Shown piece after piece: positions 35,402 through 48,959 of a stretch of DNA of 64,000 bases; position 1 is the stretch's first letter; each line of letters begins with the position of its first letter. Below the pieces are notes generated by a model. That model searched no databases. It was not told the origin of the DNA and saw nothing but the letters and a program-made list of their open reading frames with translations. This DNA comes from Diphasiastrum complanatum (lineage: Eukaryota > Streptophyta > Lycopodiopsida > Lycopodiales > Lycopodiaceae): NCBI GenBank assembly GCA_029204225.1, contig CM055098.1, forward strand, positions 4,265,607 through 4,329,606, written 5' to 3'. The position numbers and the translations under genes were made by a program.

Positions 35402-35632
35402 CCTCTTGCCACTCACATCCACCACGCCAGCACTTTCATGGGTAGCAGTAGAATCTTTAGTTAATACTCTAATGGTCACCAATGATTGAGATGTTTCCAT
35501 AGTCTTAACATCCTATGTCAATTGCATATGATCAATCCCTCTGATTGATTCTAGGAGATTTTTGTGAAAATACAGAAAATAAGAACCAAGAATGGATCAC
35601 AAACATATCCACAAGAGAGATTGGGTGTTAGA

Positions 35633-36282
35633 TGTGAAAGATTTCAGATCCTTAAGATCCAATCTGCTTGAATGATCTTTGGTTAGAAAGAGAAATACAC
35701 TACCAATTTCACCAATGTAGAAAAATTAGCATCTACACACAATTTGAGATGCAAACACTAATAGAACTTGATCAAACTTGAATGAAATGATTACGTACTG
35801 TTGCTGTCCGTACAAAACCAGCAAGCTACTATATCTCACACGTGTGGATCCAAAAATAGCAAATATAGATCATTCTACACATAGAATTGCAAGCAATCAC
35901 CAAGATAGTGCACCAATGGATAGTAGAACCCAAGAGAACCATGTATAAGCATGAAATGAGATAGAGAAGAGCGAAGATGACTCTCTCCACAAGTTACATC
36001 CTTTTATAGCAGGTCCAAGCCCTATTTGGCCACTTGGCTTTCCCACCAAAATGCTAACCCTACCAATTTTGGGTCTAGATTCAATGTACCCAACTTATTC
36101 AAATTGAATCTACTCAAACTCGCATTCTATCTTTCCCACACTTTCAAAAAGTGTTTATTCAAATGAAATTTAGACTAATGAACTTTGAAAAGTCAACCTC
36201 TAAGTCTAAAACAAGTTTTGGCCTCAATATGCCAAATATGAAAATATTGCAAAATGTGATGAAACTAGTTGAATCTTTCACA
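35633..36282 (-). repeat. element A 3' LTR
   Basis: 650 bp, starts TGTGAAAGATT and ends AATCTTTCACA; it directly precedes the polypurine tract. Confidence 0.95.
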
Positions 36283-36289
36283 CTCCCTC

Positions 36290-36880
36290 TTCAACTAGTT
36301 TTAGCATAGACTTTGATAATACTCCAAGTGAAGTCCTATGCTTCATGAACAAGTCTTTTCCCAATGCTTTGGTGAAGATATCAGCTACACATTCCCTTGA
36401 AGACACATGTTGAAGCTCCACCTCCTTTGCAATGACTTGCTCCCTCACAAAATGATATTGTATCTCAATATGCTTGCTGCTAGCATGAAAGATAGGATTG
36501 GATGCCATTCTTTGGGCTGATTGATTGTCACAAAAAATGACTGGGCTCTCTGAAAAATCCAGCAAGTGAATATCCTTGATCATCCTCTTGATCCATACCA
36601 TCTCCTTTGTGCAATGTGTAAGAGCTTTGTACTCGGCCTCACTAGATGACAATGAGATAGTGGCTTGTTTCTTTGACATCCATGATATAGCTCCATCACC
36701 TATGAAAATACAATAAGAACTAATGGATTTCCTATCCATTACATCTCCAGCATAGTCCGAATCTGAAAATCCAAAAAGATTAGGTGATGATCCCTCATAC
36801 AATATGCCAAAATCTCGAGTTCCAATGATGTACCTCAAAACTCGCTTTCCTAGCTTCCAATGCTCCTAGCATAGTTTTTG
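36290..36880 (-). CDS. element A RNase H region
   Basis: An open frame covering the end of copia pol: KRVLRYIIGTRDFG, then FSDSDYAGD, SLSSSEAEYKAL, FCDNQSAQRMASNP and ADIFTKALGKD. These are the usual RNase H landmarks including catalytic acidic residues. The last few residues of the reverse transcriptase (EHWKLGKRV) survive just upstream, and the frame then meets foreign sequence. Confidence 0.85.
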
Positions 36881-37945
36881 CCAATAGAACTTTGATCCAT
36901 CATAAGAATGATCTTCTTCCTAAGAATAGATATCCTTTCAATGATCATGTAATGCTCAAAATAGAAACAACCATAATTGATATAGAGAATAGTGTCCACT
37001 TGGGATGCTTCACTATTTCTTACAATAATTTTACATGTAAAAATGTGACTAGAACATGAAGAATCAAATAGAATGAAAATGAAATGATTCCACCATGCTT
37101 GCAACTCTGAACTCTCTGGAAAAATACAGCAAACAAACAATAAATGTGACTGATCAACTTTTGCTTGCATGTCTCCTCCTCCTTTGTCCTTTGTTGCCTT
37201 GTATCCACCATGATACTCCATGAATGAGCCTCCATCTTTATCTTGTCACAAGAAACCATCAAACCTTGGAAATCCATGAGTAGGTGAGTACATAAATGAT
37301 GCAAATCCAGCACCACATCACTCCATAAACCAAGTAGTTTGCACTAGTCCATCTTCAAGATCTACTTGACACAAGAAAATGACCATGAATTCACCAAAAA
37401 TTGACAATCTCCAAGTATTGGCACCAAGTAGCTCAACACTTGAGAACTTAGCCGTGGATGAGTGAAATAATGAACCTCCAATAGCTTCATTTCCATCAGC
37501 AAAATCAGCCAAGAATGCTAGTACAAGTCCAACATCAAAACAATGCTCACCAATGTAGCTAGTTTTACCATATCTTGACAATTTGCACACATCCACATGA
37601 AATTGCTCAAACATGAGATAGAACAAGTAAAGTAAACTTGAACAACACTTCCTTGCTGCTCCTTTGACCTTACTTGATTCTTCAATATGCTGCAAAAACA
37701 GAGCCATAACACCTTTGCTAATTACCTCTCCTTTGATGCTCTTGACTAGCTCCAAATTGTCACCTTCCCTTTTGACTAGTTGAAGTGCTTTGAGATCAAC
37801 CTCTTGATCTTCAACTTGACCATCAAAGTCATTGAACAAACTTTGTTTTCCAGACACATTACTTGATTTTACAGCAAGATAACATCCATTCACTTGCATA
37901 GCTCCATGTACACAAGAAGATCTTCCAAAAGATGTTCTATTCTTC
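36870..37945 (-). other. foreign segment replacing the reverse transcriptase of element A
   Basis: About 1.08 kb between the copia phrases YRSLMKNRT and EHWKLGKRV, where about 700-900 bp of reverse transcriptase is expected. No polymerase motif (such as YVDD) is present on either strand. The first ~190 codons continue open from integrase (VKSSNVSGKQSLFNDF to QTTWFME) and further open blocks follow (36850-37221 and 37020-37316 on the minus strand). I recognise no protein in it. It is likely a captured host or transposon fragment. Confidence 0.75.
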
Positions 37946-40415
37946 ATAAGAGATCGATACTCAAGATCCATTGCTTGGATCCACTCCTCTTCTTTCCTTG
38001 CTTGATCTACACTTGTAGGCTCATCCAAAGAGGTTAGAAAAGCAACATAATTTCCAGAAATTACTTGCTTACCCTTCTGATCATATGTGAGCCTTGAAGG
38101 TACTTGTCTTTCTCTTGATGTTCTCCTTGGCTTTTGACTTGATGAAGGTCCATCATCACCACCATCCAAAGTAGGATCCTTCTCATCAACATCAAGAATG
38201 TTAGATCCATCTACTTTACCATCAATCATGCTTGAAGACACCTTTGGAATGTTTCCCTCATAAAAAATGACATCTCTACCAACAATCACTTTGTTAGTAG
38301 AAGGAATGTAAACCTTGTAGGCTTTACTCACCTCACTATATCCAACAAAAATACCTCTTCTTGAAGATGGATCCTCCTTGGTCCTATCATCAAGAGTAAT
38401 GTTGACATAGCATGTGCATCCAAAGGTTCTTAGAAAGTTGACACTCGGCCTCCTCTTGAATAGCATCTAAAAAGGTGTTCTTCTATCCAAAATAGCACTC
38501 GGCCACCTATTGCACAAGAAATTGGCACACAACAAAGCTTGATCCCAAAATGGTTTGTTAAGATTAGCACTTAACCTCATAGATTTAGCACTTTCACATA
38601 AAGTTCTATTCTTCCTTTCAGCCACTCCATTTTGTTTGGGGTCCTTGATGTTGTATACTCCCTCTTGATCCCATGCTCATCACAAAAGGCCTTGAACTTG
38701 TTAGATATGTACTCACCACCATTGTCACCTCTCAAGCACTTGATCTTTGTGGAGAATTGGTTCTCCCTTGCATTCTTGAACTTGACAAAGACATCATACA
38801 CTTCATCCTTTCTCTTTAGTAGATAGATCCAACAAAATCTACTAAAATCATCAATGAATGTTACATACATCTTAGCTCCACTATTGCTAATTGTAGTAAA
38901 TCCATGAATATCCGAATGTGCAAGTTGACAAGGCTTTGTAGATCTAGAAATAGATCTAGTATAAGGTAGTCTATGTGACTTAGACAAAGCACAAGACTCA
39001 CAAACATGCTTGTCATTACTTAAGGAACTTGGAAGACCAATCACAACCTTCTTCCTTGCCATTACCTCCAATGACTTGAAGTTGAGGTGTCCCATCCTTT
39101 TGTGCCAAACCTCTTGAATAGAAATTTGCTCCCTTGCAACACATCCAACTTGGCTAGCAATAACACAAGCATCAAGTTTGAACAACTTCCCTTGTCTTTT
39201 ACCTTTTCCAATCAAGACATCCTTCCTTTTGATCAAACAAGCATCTTTATCAAACTCCACCTTGAGGCCCTTACTTAGCATTTGACTCACACTAAGCAAA
39301 TTCTTGGTAATAGATGGAATAAACAAGACATCCTCCAAATGAACATTCCTATTTGTAGGGAGAGAAATAAGAATTGTGCCAATCCCTTTGATTGCACACT
39401 CACCATCATTGGCCATGTAGATCACCCTCTTGTCATCTCCATATGCCAACATAGAAGTGAAGTACTCTTTGTGAAAGGTCATGTGTGAACTTGCTCCACT
39501 ATCAATCCACCAAGGATCTAGATCTCCATCATTAGCAAGCATACATGAAGACATCACAAAAGCATCATCATTTGCATCTTGCACATCCAAACCATCCTCA
39601 TCAAGAGTAAGATTACCTTGCTTGTCTCCTTGATCTCTCTTCTTCTTGTAGCACTCACTTGCAAAGTGTCCTTTGATGCCACAATGGAAGCACTTGAGCT
39701 TTGATCTATCCTTCTTTTTGCCACTTGAAGAAGCATCCACTTGATCTTGCCCTTTAGACCACTTGCTTTTGGTTTTGCCCTTGAATTTGCCCAATGTGAA
39801 CATAGCATCCTCTTGAAGTGTCGATGTAGATCCACCTCTTGCTTGAAGCCTATATTCCTCATTGATCAAGATCTCTTGAAGATCCATCAAACTTGGCAAA
39901 GTCTTTTGAATAGCAATACTTTGAACAATGTTAGCATGAGCATCCAACAAGCCATTAAGAATCACTTGAATAAGCTCTCCTTCCTTAATGCTTTCATCTA
40001 TGCAAGCTAACTCATCATTCAATGCTTTCATTCTCAAAACAAAAGTACTTGGACTTTCTTCATTCTTTTGCAAACAAGAAAAGATTTGCCTTCTTAGAGT
40101 CAACACTCTAGAAGTAGACTTGGATTCATAAAGCTTCTTCAATGAATTCCAAGCTTCCAAAGATGATGTGCACTTACCAACTTCCTTGAGAAGTTCATTG
40201 GTAACATTCATCTTTATCATGTGTAGAGCCTTCTTGGCCCTCTTGTCATACCTCAATTGATCTTATTGTGTTGCTGGTCTCTCCTCCAAACCTACAACAA
40301 TATCCAAAACATCATTCATCTCAAGAAGTGACTCCATCCTCACTTTCCATAATGAATAGTTACTTGAGGTAAGCCTATCATTGGCTTCCAACATGACTCC
40401 AATTGAGGTTGCCAT
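37925..40415 (-). pseudogene. element A gag, protease and integrase
   Basis: The start is ATG at 40413-40415 (MATSIGVMLEANDRL). gag (RYDKRAKKALHMIK, KLYESKSTSRVLTLRRQIF) leads to a zinc knuckle CFHCGIKGHFASEC, the protease motif WWIDSGASSHM, the GAG pre-integrase HKRMGHLNFKSL, and the integrase core (LAHSDIHG, FIDDFSRFCW, DNGGEYISNKF). Three lesions are visible: TAA in place of Gln near 40259, a one-base loss near 38640 that shifts the frame after SRTP, and TAG before MLFKRRPSVNF near 38467. The polyprotein would act in a cytoplasmic virus-like particle. Not functional as it stands. Confidence 0.88.
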
Positions 40416-40987
40416 GTAGCAATGACCTGATATTCTCTTTCAGCCTGTTTCAATGCACAAAGCACTCCTTTGAACAACAACAAATGCTTTCAAAAGAAAT
40501 CACCAAGATTTGAAACTATCTCACAAATTCTCTTTTGGCACTTATCCAAGCAAATCAACACATAGAATCATGGAATCTTGATCAACCTATGATCTATCCT
40601 CAGTCTAATGACTTTTGCCACTTCCTAAATTTGAAGCACACTCAAGTGAAGTCCAGCAACCTCACTATCTAGAGATCCAATCAAAATCAGGGTTTTGACA
40701 AAATCACAAAAAATTGACTATTCCAAATCTACATGCAAATGCTGAAAATTTGATATGCAATCTATAAGCCACCACTTAGGCTGAACCAATGATCCAAAAA
40801 TCGGCCAAATCCAGCATGTGAATTCAAAAAATGGAATTGAACAAGTATATTGACCTATTTAGTGTTTTGATCTACAAAAGCAAAAAATCCGATTTTGGTG
40901 TAGAATCCTCTCTAGCATGCTCTAGACTTGATATCTTCACCAAATCATTGATAGATCTGATTTCCTCCTTCATAACCTGAAACACAA
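40416..40987 (-). other. element A leader
   Basis: Non-coding sequence between the gag start and the primer-binding site; related leader text occurs at 45895-46430. Confidence 0.7.
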
Positions 40988-40999
40988 GCTCTGATACCA
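40988..40999 (-). other. element A primer-binding site
   Basis: GCTCTGATACCA on the + strand, TGGTATCAGAGC on the minus strand, immediately inside the 5' LTR. Confidence 0.93.
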
Positions 41000-41649
41000 T
41001 GTGAAAGATTTCAGATCCTTAAGATCCAATCTACTTGAATGATCTTTGGTTAGAAAGAGAAATACACTACCAATTTCACCAATGTAGAAAAATCAGCATC
41101 TACACACAATTTGAGATGCAAACACTAATAGAACTTGATCAAACTTGAATGAAATGATTATGTACTGTTTTTGTCCGTACAAAACCAGCAAGCTACTGTA
41201 TTTCACACTTGTGGATCCAAAAATAGCAAATATAGATCATTCTACACATAGAAGTGCAAGCAATCACCAAGATAGTGCACCAATGGATAGTAGAGCCCAA
41301 GAGAACCATGTATAAGCATGAAATGAGATAGAGAAGAGAGAAGATGACTCTCTCCACGAGTTACATCCTTTTATAGCAGGTCCAAACCCTATTTGGCCAC
41401 TTGGCTTTCCCACTAAAATGCTAACCCTACCAATTTTGGGTCTAGATTCAATGTACCCAACTTATTCAAATTGAATCTACTCAAACTCGCATTCTATCTT
41501 TCCCACACTTTCAAAAAGTGTTTATTCAATTGAAATTTAGACTAATGAACTTTGAAAAGTCAACCTCTAAGTCTTAAACAAGTTTTGGCCTCAATATGCC
41601 AAATATGGAAATATTGCAAAATGTGATGAAACTAGTTGAATCTTTCACA
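41000..41649 (-). repeat. element A 5' LTR
   Basis: 650 bp with the same termini as the 3' LTR. It lies next to the primer-binding site and is followed by target duplication TTAGA. Confidence 0.95.
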
Positions 41650-42059
41650 TTAGATTCAATTGATCTACCAATTTACACAAGATTAGTGCACTTTAGATCA
41701 ATTTTCCATCAACAAATCTAAAAGAACAATCAATAATGATCAAAACTAAGGCCTAATGGTTTCACACATGTGAATACCTGTACTTGTACGGCCTGCAGAC
41801 TAATATTGAAGTACTACCAGGTTAGAATGGTAAGGAATCACAAAACATCAAGACTAGCATTGAAATAACACAAGTGGGAGCTTGAACTGCTAGACCAGTA
41901 TATAGGTCGTTCTTGTACTTGATCTATAAAGAGCAATTCTAATGAAAAGTTGATGAGACATTTTTATTCTAGCAATTTGCTTGAGATTGTTGACACATTA
42001 GAATTGTGATTTTATACTTGTAATGCTATCATAAGTTATTTTACTTTGCTCTCTGGTCA

Positions 42060-43735
42060 CAGTCTGAAGTTAGAGCTAGTTTAACCACACTAGTTAGAAT
42101 GCGGGCATTATTGGAAACTCAAAAAATGGCAACCAAATGAAACCAGTTTCCATTCTCTCTCTAAAGTCAAACTTCTTAAAGTGTCCATTTTGAGTCCACA
42201 TTTTCCCTATTGAGAGGGTGATTCAAATCAAGTCTTAGGTTGAAGATTTGGGATCCAAAATTGGTGAGGATCAGTAGCTCTCTTCCCACATGTGTGGGCA
42301 CCTCTGTACCAGCTTTTAACTTCAAATATTTACAAGAGCCAAGCAATTTGATTTTGTGTCATCTTGATGTTTTTGGTGCTAAACCTCGTTTGCATGCCAT
42401 TAGATTTGGCTTAGATTCATGAGATCTAAATGTGTTTTACAGGTCTTGAAGAACCCTTAAGGAGGAGGAAAAAGATTAAGCCATTTTTTTTTGTCCAGAA
42501 TTGGTGAAAATTGCTTTGATTTGATAGGTCTTTGATAGAATCTCATCTAATCTCCATTATATCTTTGTGAGGGAGTGTGAGGGTTGTGACTAGAAGTCCA
42601 AAACTAGAAGTCGAATTTGAGTAATAAAGACAAGTGAAACCTTTGTGAGTTTGTAGATTCAAATCAAGTTCAATTTTTCTGAGCATTGCTTTCCTTCTAG
42701 AAAGTTCTTTTGAATCAAGATCAAGGGGATCTTTCTACTTGAGTATTTGTGAATTCAAGTAATTTTCTAGTAGGCAAATTCTGAAAAAGAACTTAGGGAG
42801 GGTCGAGAAGTTCAATCTACTTTGTGTTCATTGATTTTCTCAAGAGTAGTCAATAGAGTAAAAAATTGTCAAGTAGTCTAGCTTCAAATATCTTTTGATC
42901 CTTGCCAGCTCTCAAGGAGAGAGTGAATTATACCTAAATGAGTCTAGAAGTAGTTTCTGGATCTGAGAAAGTTGATTTTTAGCTCAAGCTTGAGTGCTTT
43001 ATTCTTGGTGAATTAGGCAAGACAATTTTTCCAAGCATTATTGACATTGGTGAGGAGAGTGAAATAGATATAACTTTGTGTAAGTCACTATAAGGTTGAA
43101 AACACCCTAGTTTTTACCTCTAATCACAACTCACATTTGTATACACTGTGTACCACAATATTTTTTCCATGGAAGCTAGTGGAAGGAAGAATGAGTCAAG
43201 ATTTGCATCAAGATGCTACAAGAGGCAAAATGCACTAGAGGAGAGAAAACAAGGAAACCTTGCACATGAAGAGGAGGAGGATGAAGGAGAATAATCCTTG
43301 ATGGCATCTATATCCTCACCAACAAGCAAAAGCAACTCATTGGAGTCATGGTGGATTGATAGTCGGGCTAGCTCCCACATGCCCTTTCAAAAGGATTTTT
43401 TCTTAAATCTACTTTCTTTTAATGGTGCTAAAAATTCCATAGTTACATCAAGTGATGAATAATGTAGAATAGAGGGTATTGGAACCATCCCTTTGTGTCT
43501 ATGACCTTCCAAGAGAATGAATCCAAACAGTGTTCTTTTTGTGCCATCAATCACCAAAAATTTGCTAAGTGTTGGTCAACTTATGGATAGTGGTTTGGAT
43601 GTCCAGTTCAAGCATGGTGTTTGTTCCATTTTTAAGAATGATGTTTGCATAGCAAAGGGATTTAAACATGGAATATTTTTTAAGTTGGAAGCTATTGCAA
43701 CTTGGCAAAACTCTAGGGTTAGGTAAGATTGACAA
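42060..43735 (+). mobile_element. copia fragment of family L (element C): leader, gag end, protease
   Basis: 42060-42220 matches 60730-60900. The leader 42220-42690 matches 18720-19240. Coding traces begin near 43150 and include SLESWWIDSRASSHM (protease, with Arg where Gly is usual), ITKNLLSVGQLMDSGLDV and CIAKGFKHGIFFKLEA. Several stops are present, and the rest of pol is deleted. Confidence 0.75.
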
Positions 43736-43810
43736 ATTAGGGCAAAAATGGTCAATCATACTCCTTATTACATGCTAAATTTTCACCTAATTGGAGGTGG
43801 GGAAGAGCTT
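43697..43810 (+). mobile_element. partial LTR of family L joined to element C
   Basis: From ACTTGGCAAAACTC the sequence matches the family L LTR (reverse of about 29830-29960), ending near TTGTATATACTATACC. It looks like the surviving piece of the 3' LTR after an internal deletion. Confidence 0.65.
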
Positions 43811-46435
43811 TTGTATATACTATACCAAAACTAATAAATCCAGCCTTCTTGAGTCCATAACAAACCTCAATAAGCTCACAAATGAGATCTCCCTTGCCTT
43901 GAATAAATTGCCTTTCGATCCGCTCCATGTAGTCTTCTCCAACCAACCTTTTGCCATCTTGATCATGAGTGATCAATTCACAATCATAGAATCATTTGAG
44001 TTGATGAAGAGATGTGAGATCCATGCCTTGGATATTCCCAAAAACCAATCTTTCATTTCTCTTTCCTTCATAAGACTCCCTCTTAATGATTGCATCATAA
44101 GAAGTAGAAACCTCAAAACATTAGAAGCCATGAAAAAAATGATTAGTAACTTCAACATAAGGATGATTGACGTACTCTCTTTTTTCAAACAAGAACTTAT
44201 ATTCAATGTTTTAGGTAATCACTCGTATGATAATTATTCTTCCTCACTATCATTCACAATGACATCATTCAAAGTACATCCTAATTTGAACTCTTCACAT
44301 ACTTCTCTTCTTCTTGACTTGTGACTATCTTCGTCACCAAGTCTCGTGATAGAACCATTTGATCTACTCTCTTTATGAAGACACGTAACTCCTTTTGCTA
44401 CAAAAATGACCTTCTTGGACTCATCACAAAAAAATGTAGAAGAACCACCTCCTTCATGAATGCACCTAGCAACATCTTTTTCCATATGATCAAAGAAATG
44501 AGTAGCAACAATCTTTTCCAAGGAAGAACCTTCACCACCTCCATTGATGAAGTTAGTTCTTTCCTTACCTTTTGCATGCTTGCACTTGCCAGGAAGAACC
44601 ATGGAAGGACCATTATTATCTTAGACTTTGCATAAGATCCATCAATCTTATTGATGCTAAAAGGGAACTTTGGAAAGTTGAGACCAATCTCCTTTTCCAC
44701 TCCATCCTTTTTGTTAGCCATAACAAAATCATCAAGCTTGAAAAGTCTATCTTGTCTATTGCCCCTAGCAACCAAGATTTCTTCCTTTGTAATGAAAGAA
44801 GCATCACCACCAACCTTTACCATGTATCCTTTCTCTATCATTTGACCAACACTTAACAAAGTTTAAGGTGAAGAAATGTAAAGAACACCATCAAGTCTTG
44901 CTTTCCTATTAGTAGAAAGACAAATAAGTACTGAACCAATACCTTCAATCACACACTCACCACCATTGGCCATGTGAATTACTTTCTTGGCTCCATCATA
45001 AGTGACAAATAAGTAAAGAACTCCTTGTGACTAGTCATGTGTGAACTAGCTCCACTATCAGTCCACCATGAATCTTTGTCACCTTCACTTGATATTGAAC
45101 TTGAAGAACACATCAAAAGCGAATCACAACCACCTAGATCCTCATCATTAGTAGTAAAGTTGCTTTGCTTGCTACCTTCATCTCTTTGCTTCTTCAAACA
45201 TTCATTAGCAAAATGCCCTTTGACCACTTGCCTTTGTCTTTTCCCTTGAACTTGCCTGTGATGAACATAGCCTCCTCTTCATATTGAGATGTCGATGTAG
45301 ATCCACCTCTTGCTTGAAGCCTAAACTCCTCATTTACCAAAATCTCTTGCAAATCCACAATGCTTGGCAAAGTCTTTTGAATACAAATCTTTGAACAAGA
45401 TTAGCATGATCATCCAAAAAAAAATTCCTTAATGCTCACATCAATATATGCTAACTCACCATTGAATGATTTAACCCTCAAAACAAAAGCATGAGTACTC
45501 TCTTCCTTCTTTTGCAAACTTTGAAATATTTGTCTTCTTAGAGTCAACACTCTAGATGTGGACTTGGATTCATAAAGCTTCCCAAGCCTCTCGAGATGAA
45601 TTGCTCTTACCAATCTCCTTGAGTAGCTCATTGGTAAGATTCATCTTGATCATGTGTAGAGCTCTCTTTGCTCTCTTGTCATACCTCACTTGATCTTGAG
45701 GTGCTTGAGGCCTCTCCTCCACACCTGCAACAATCTCCATCAACTCATTCATTTCCAATAAGGACTCCATCCTCATTTTCCAAGTAGAATAGTTGATTGA
45801 GGTAAGCCTATCATTGCTCTCCAACATAAAGCCTTTATTTGTAGCCATGTTGAAGTGACCTGATCTTCTCCTTTCAACATGTTCCAATTCTCAAAGCACC
45901 CTTTTGAATGGCAACAAATGTATTAAAAAAGAAATCACAAAGATATGGAATTTCTCAATTCTCTTCTAGCAATATTACTAACAAATCAACACATAGAATG
46001 AAGAATTTTCGATCAACCTATGATCTACTAACAATATAATGAATCTTGCCACTTTATAAGATTACAACACGCTCTATTAGAGTCCAGAAACTTCAAAAAA
46101 TAGAGATCCAATCAAAATTAGAGTTTTGACAAAATCACAAAAAATTGAATCTTCCAATTTCTACATGCAATTGCCTAAAACTTGATATAGAATCTTGTAG
46201 CCTCTAATGAGACCTTCCTAATGCCTCAAACATCACACAAATTCAGTAAGCCACATGTGAAATCAGAATTACTCAAACTCATAAACCTAAATTGAGTTTT
46301 GGCCTACAAAAGATCTAATCTACATATGCAAAGAACTCCATTTCTGAGTAGAAATCAGTCTAGCATGCTCTTGCATTGGTATCTCCTCCAAATCTTTGAT
46401 AAATGTGGTTGATCCTTTCATAACCTGAAACACAA
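43811..46435 (-). mobile_element. older copia element related to A (element B), decayed
   Basis: Going leftwards from the LTR: gag from about 45857 (MATNKGFMLESNDRLTSINY, RYDKRAKRALHMIK, KLYESKSTSRVLTLRRQIF), zinc-knuckle remnant GHFANECLKK, protease SWWTDSGASSHM near 45050, and pre-integrase LLSVGQMIEKGYMV near 44840. Most of integrase is deleted, and a reverse-transcriptase piece (EDYMERIERQFIQGKGDL and YGLKKAG) follows near 43840-43950. It stops at the family L LTR piece. gag is about as similar to element A as expected for sister families. Confidence 0.85.
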
Positions 46436-46449
46436 GAGCTCTAATACCA
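46436..46449 (-). other. element B primer-binding site, decayed
   Basis: AGCTCTAATACCA differs by one base from the standard site and abuts the LTR start at 46450. Confidence 0.75.
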
Positions 46450-47190
<741 letters not shown>

Positions 47191-47422
47191 ACGAGTCAAA
47201 ATTTATCAGTAACAAGAAGAGAAAAAGCTTTGGCAGATTTAACATAAATAAGTCTAAATATTCTAAATCTGAATAGAGATGATGAGAGCACCATATTCAC
47301 ATCGAAGCAAAGCCTAGCCCTAGAAGAAATAAATTGACTGCCAACATATAAAAACCTAAAACTTTAGATACTTTAGGAGTAATAAAAATTTCAATAAAAT
47401 GCTTTAAGAAAAGAAGGTCAGG

Positions 47423-48741
47423 TTAGAAGTCTTGGAAAGAAAATACCTCCAAGAATTCTAGATGCTCTGAGGCTCCGGTGCAGGTAGGCACAACTTGGAT
47501 TTGTTGTGTGAGGTCATCAATTCGAAGAAGGGCCTGAAGGTAGTGTGCATCGGGCCTGCTGCAAGATAGGGTGGCATCACTCGAGAGCTCCTTCAGCTCA
47601 ACCAACTCTTCCTCGACAAGAGCCTTCGCATCCTCGAGTGGTTGTAAGAACTCGACTCGAAAATTTTTAAGCATCTGACCTTGGAGCTGGTTCAGCTTCG
47701 TGAGATCATCGTGAGTTGTCGGTGGTACTTGTCAAACTCATATACTTCAGCCACTAGATTCTTGGCTTTTTCTGTTATGGATCGAAACCACGGGGGCTGG
47801 TTGTCTGATTCTTTTTCATCTGCCACAAGTGCCCCAGTGTCGCCTTCAGCAGCTATTCGTCCTTTGTCTGATGTGTCGGACTGGGTTGCGTCATCCTCAT
47901 AGGTGGATGCACTCTACTGCTTTTGAGATGTGGAAGCAGATGCTGGATTTGAAGAACAGCGACAGCGACAGCTCCATCGGTTTCCATTGCCACAGCTTCA
48001 CTCTCCATAACAGTGGTGGCTGCTACTTTGACTGCTGGTGCAGCATCGGATGTAACCGGAATAGGTACGAAAATGAGGCTGGAAAGATCAATTGGCTTGG
48101 GAGCCAACATCCTTCCCATCAGTAGTAGTTTCTCTGGCTCAGTCAAAATTTGAAAATGAGCGCATAGGCGAGAAAGATGGGCTCCAACTCCAAAAAACTT
48201 TTGACGTTTGATCCATCGCAAAAAAAGCTTTGTTTGTGATAATGCCAAAGCATACTGGATTACCCGCAAGTGCATCCAATATGTAACCAAAATTTTGAAC
48301 TAAAATTGTCGCATCCGCATCCGTCAAAAATATGGCTTGGTTTGCGTATTCACAAAACAGTTTGAATGTCGCATCTCGGATCATAGAGATTTTGTACCCC
48401 TTCGTGGGTACGAAGCAGTTGCTTAGGAAGTGGGCAGCTTCATCCACTGAATCTTTATTTGTCGTAACCAGCTTCCCATCCAATGGTAATCCGAGGGCTG
48501 TGCAAAACAAGTCTTCAGAGATGGTGAAGAATTTGCCTCGTATGTGAACTTTGAATTTCTCCTCCAAAATTGAATGGATAGAGTGCACAAACTTAGTACT
48601 GACTTCAGAGAGGATGATGGAGGGGTCCACTTTCAAATCACCCAATATGCATCGATCCAAAAAGGACTGGATGGATGCCAAGCAGATTCCTGCACGTGCT
48701 TTCCAGATGATTATAGAGCTAGAGCTTGATCCGAAAGCCAT
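47423..48741 (-). pseudogene. unknown plant transposon-type protein, frameshifted
   Basis: The start is taken at ATG 48739-48741 (MAFGSSSSSIIIW). The first ~180 residues are one smooth frame with VHIRGKFFTISEDLFCTALG and similar text, which recalls the putative plant transposon protein domain found in retroelement gag-like ORFs. A one-base slip in a T run near 48198 moves the frame to PEKLLLMGRMLAPKPIDL and a Val/Ala-rich part. Two more shifts near 47900 and 47700 are needed to reach the C-terminal coiled-coil-like block (FLQPLEDAKALVEEELVELK). The stop is at 47423. Identification is weak. Confidence 0.45.
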
Positions 48742-48959
48742 TGGTCGAATGTTTGACGATAGCTCCGTAGATCGAAATAGTTCGCAAAAGAGTGCTTTGA
48801 TCGCAAAGAGAATGAGCGCAGGAAAGCATAAACTCGCAGGTAGAAAGTGTAAAAAGGAAAAATGGAAAATAACTCTGATAAGCAGTAGCAGTGTGGAAGG
48901 GAGGATGACGTGGCATGGTGACTTGACATCTGTCACTTCCATTTATGGAGGACGTGCAT

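Larger units (their letters stand above)
35633..41649 (-). mobile_element. complete-ended copia retrotransposon (element A), 6017 bp, non-autonomous
   Basis: LTRs at 35633-36282 and 41000-41649 are each 650 bp, end TGTGAAAG...CTTTCACA, and differ at about 17 sites by eye (near 2.6%). A perfect 5-bp target duplication TTAGA flanks the element (35628-35632 and 41650-41654). A primer-binding site (TGGTATCAGAGC, 40999-40988 on the minus strand) and a polypurine tract (AAGAGGGAG, just right of 36282) are in place. gag, protease, integrase and RNase H follow in copia order, but the reverse transcriptase core is missing and replaced by unrelated DNA. Low LTR divergence says the insertion is fairly recent, so it must have been mobilised by enzymes from another element. 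Confidence 0.93.
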
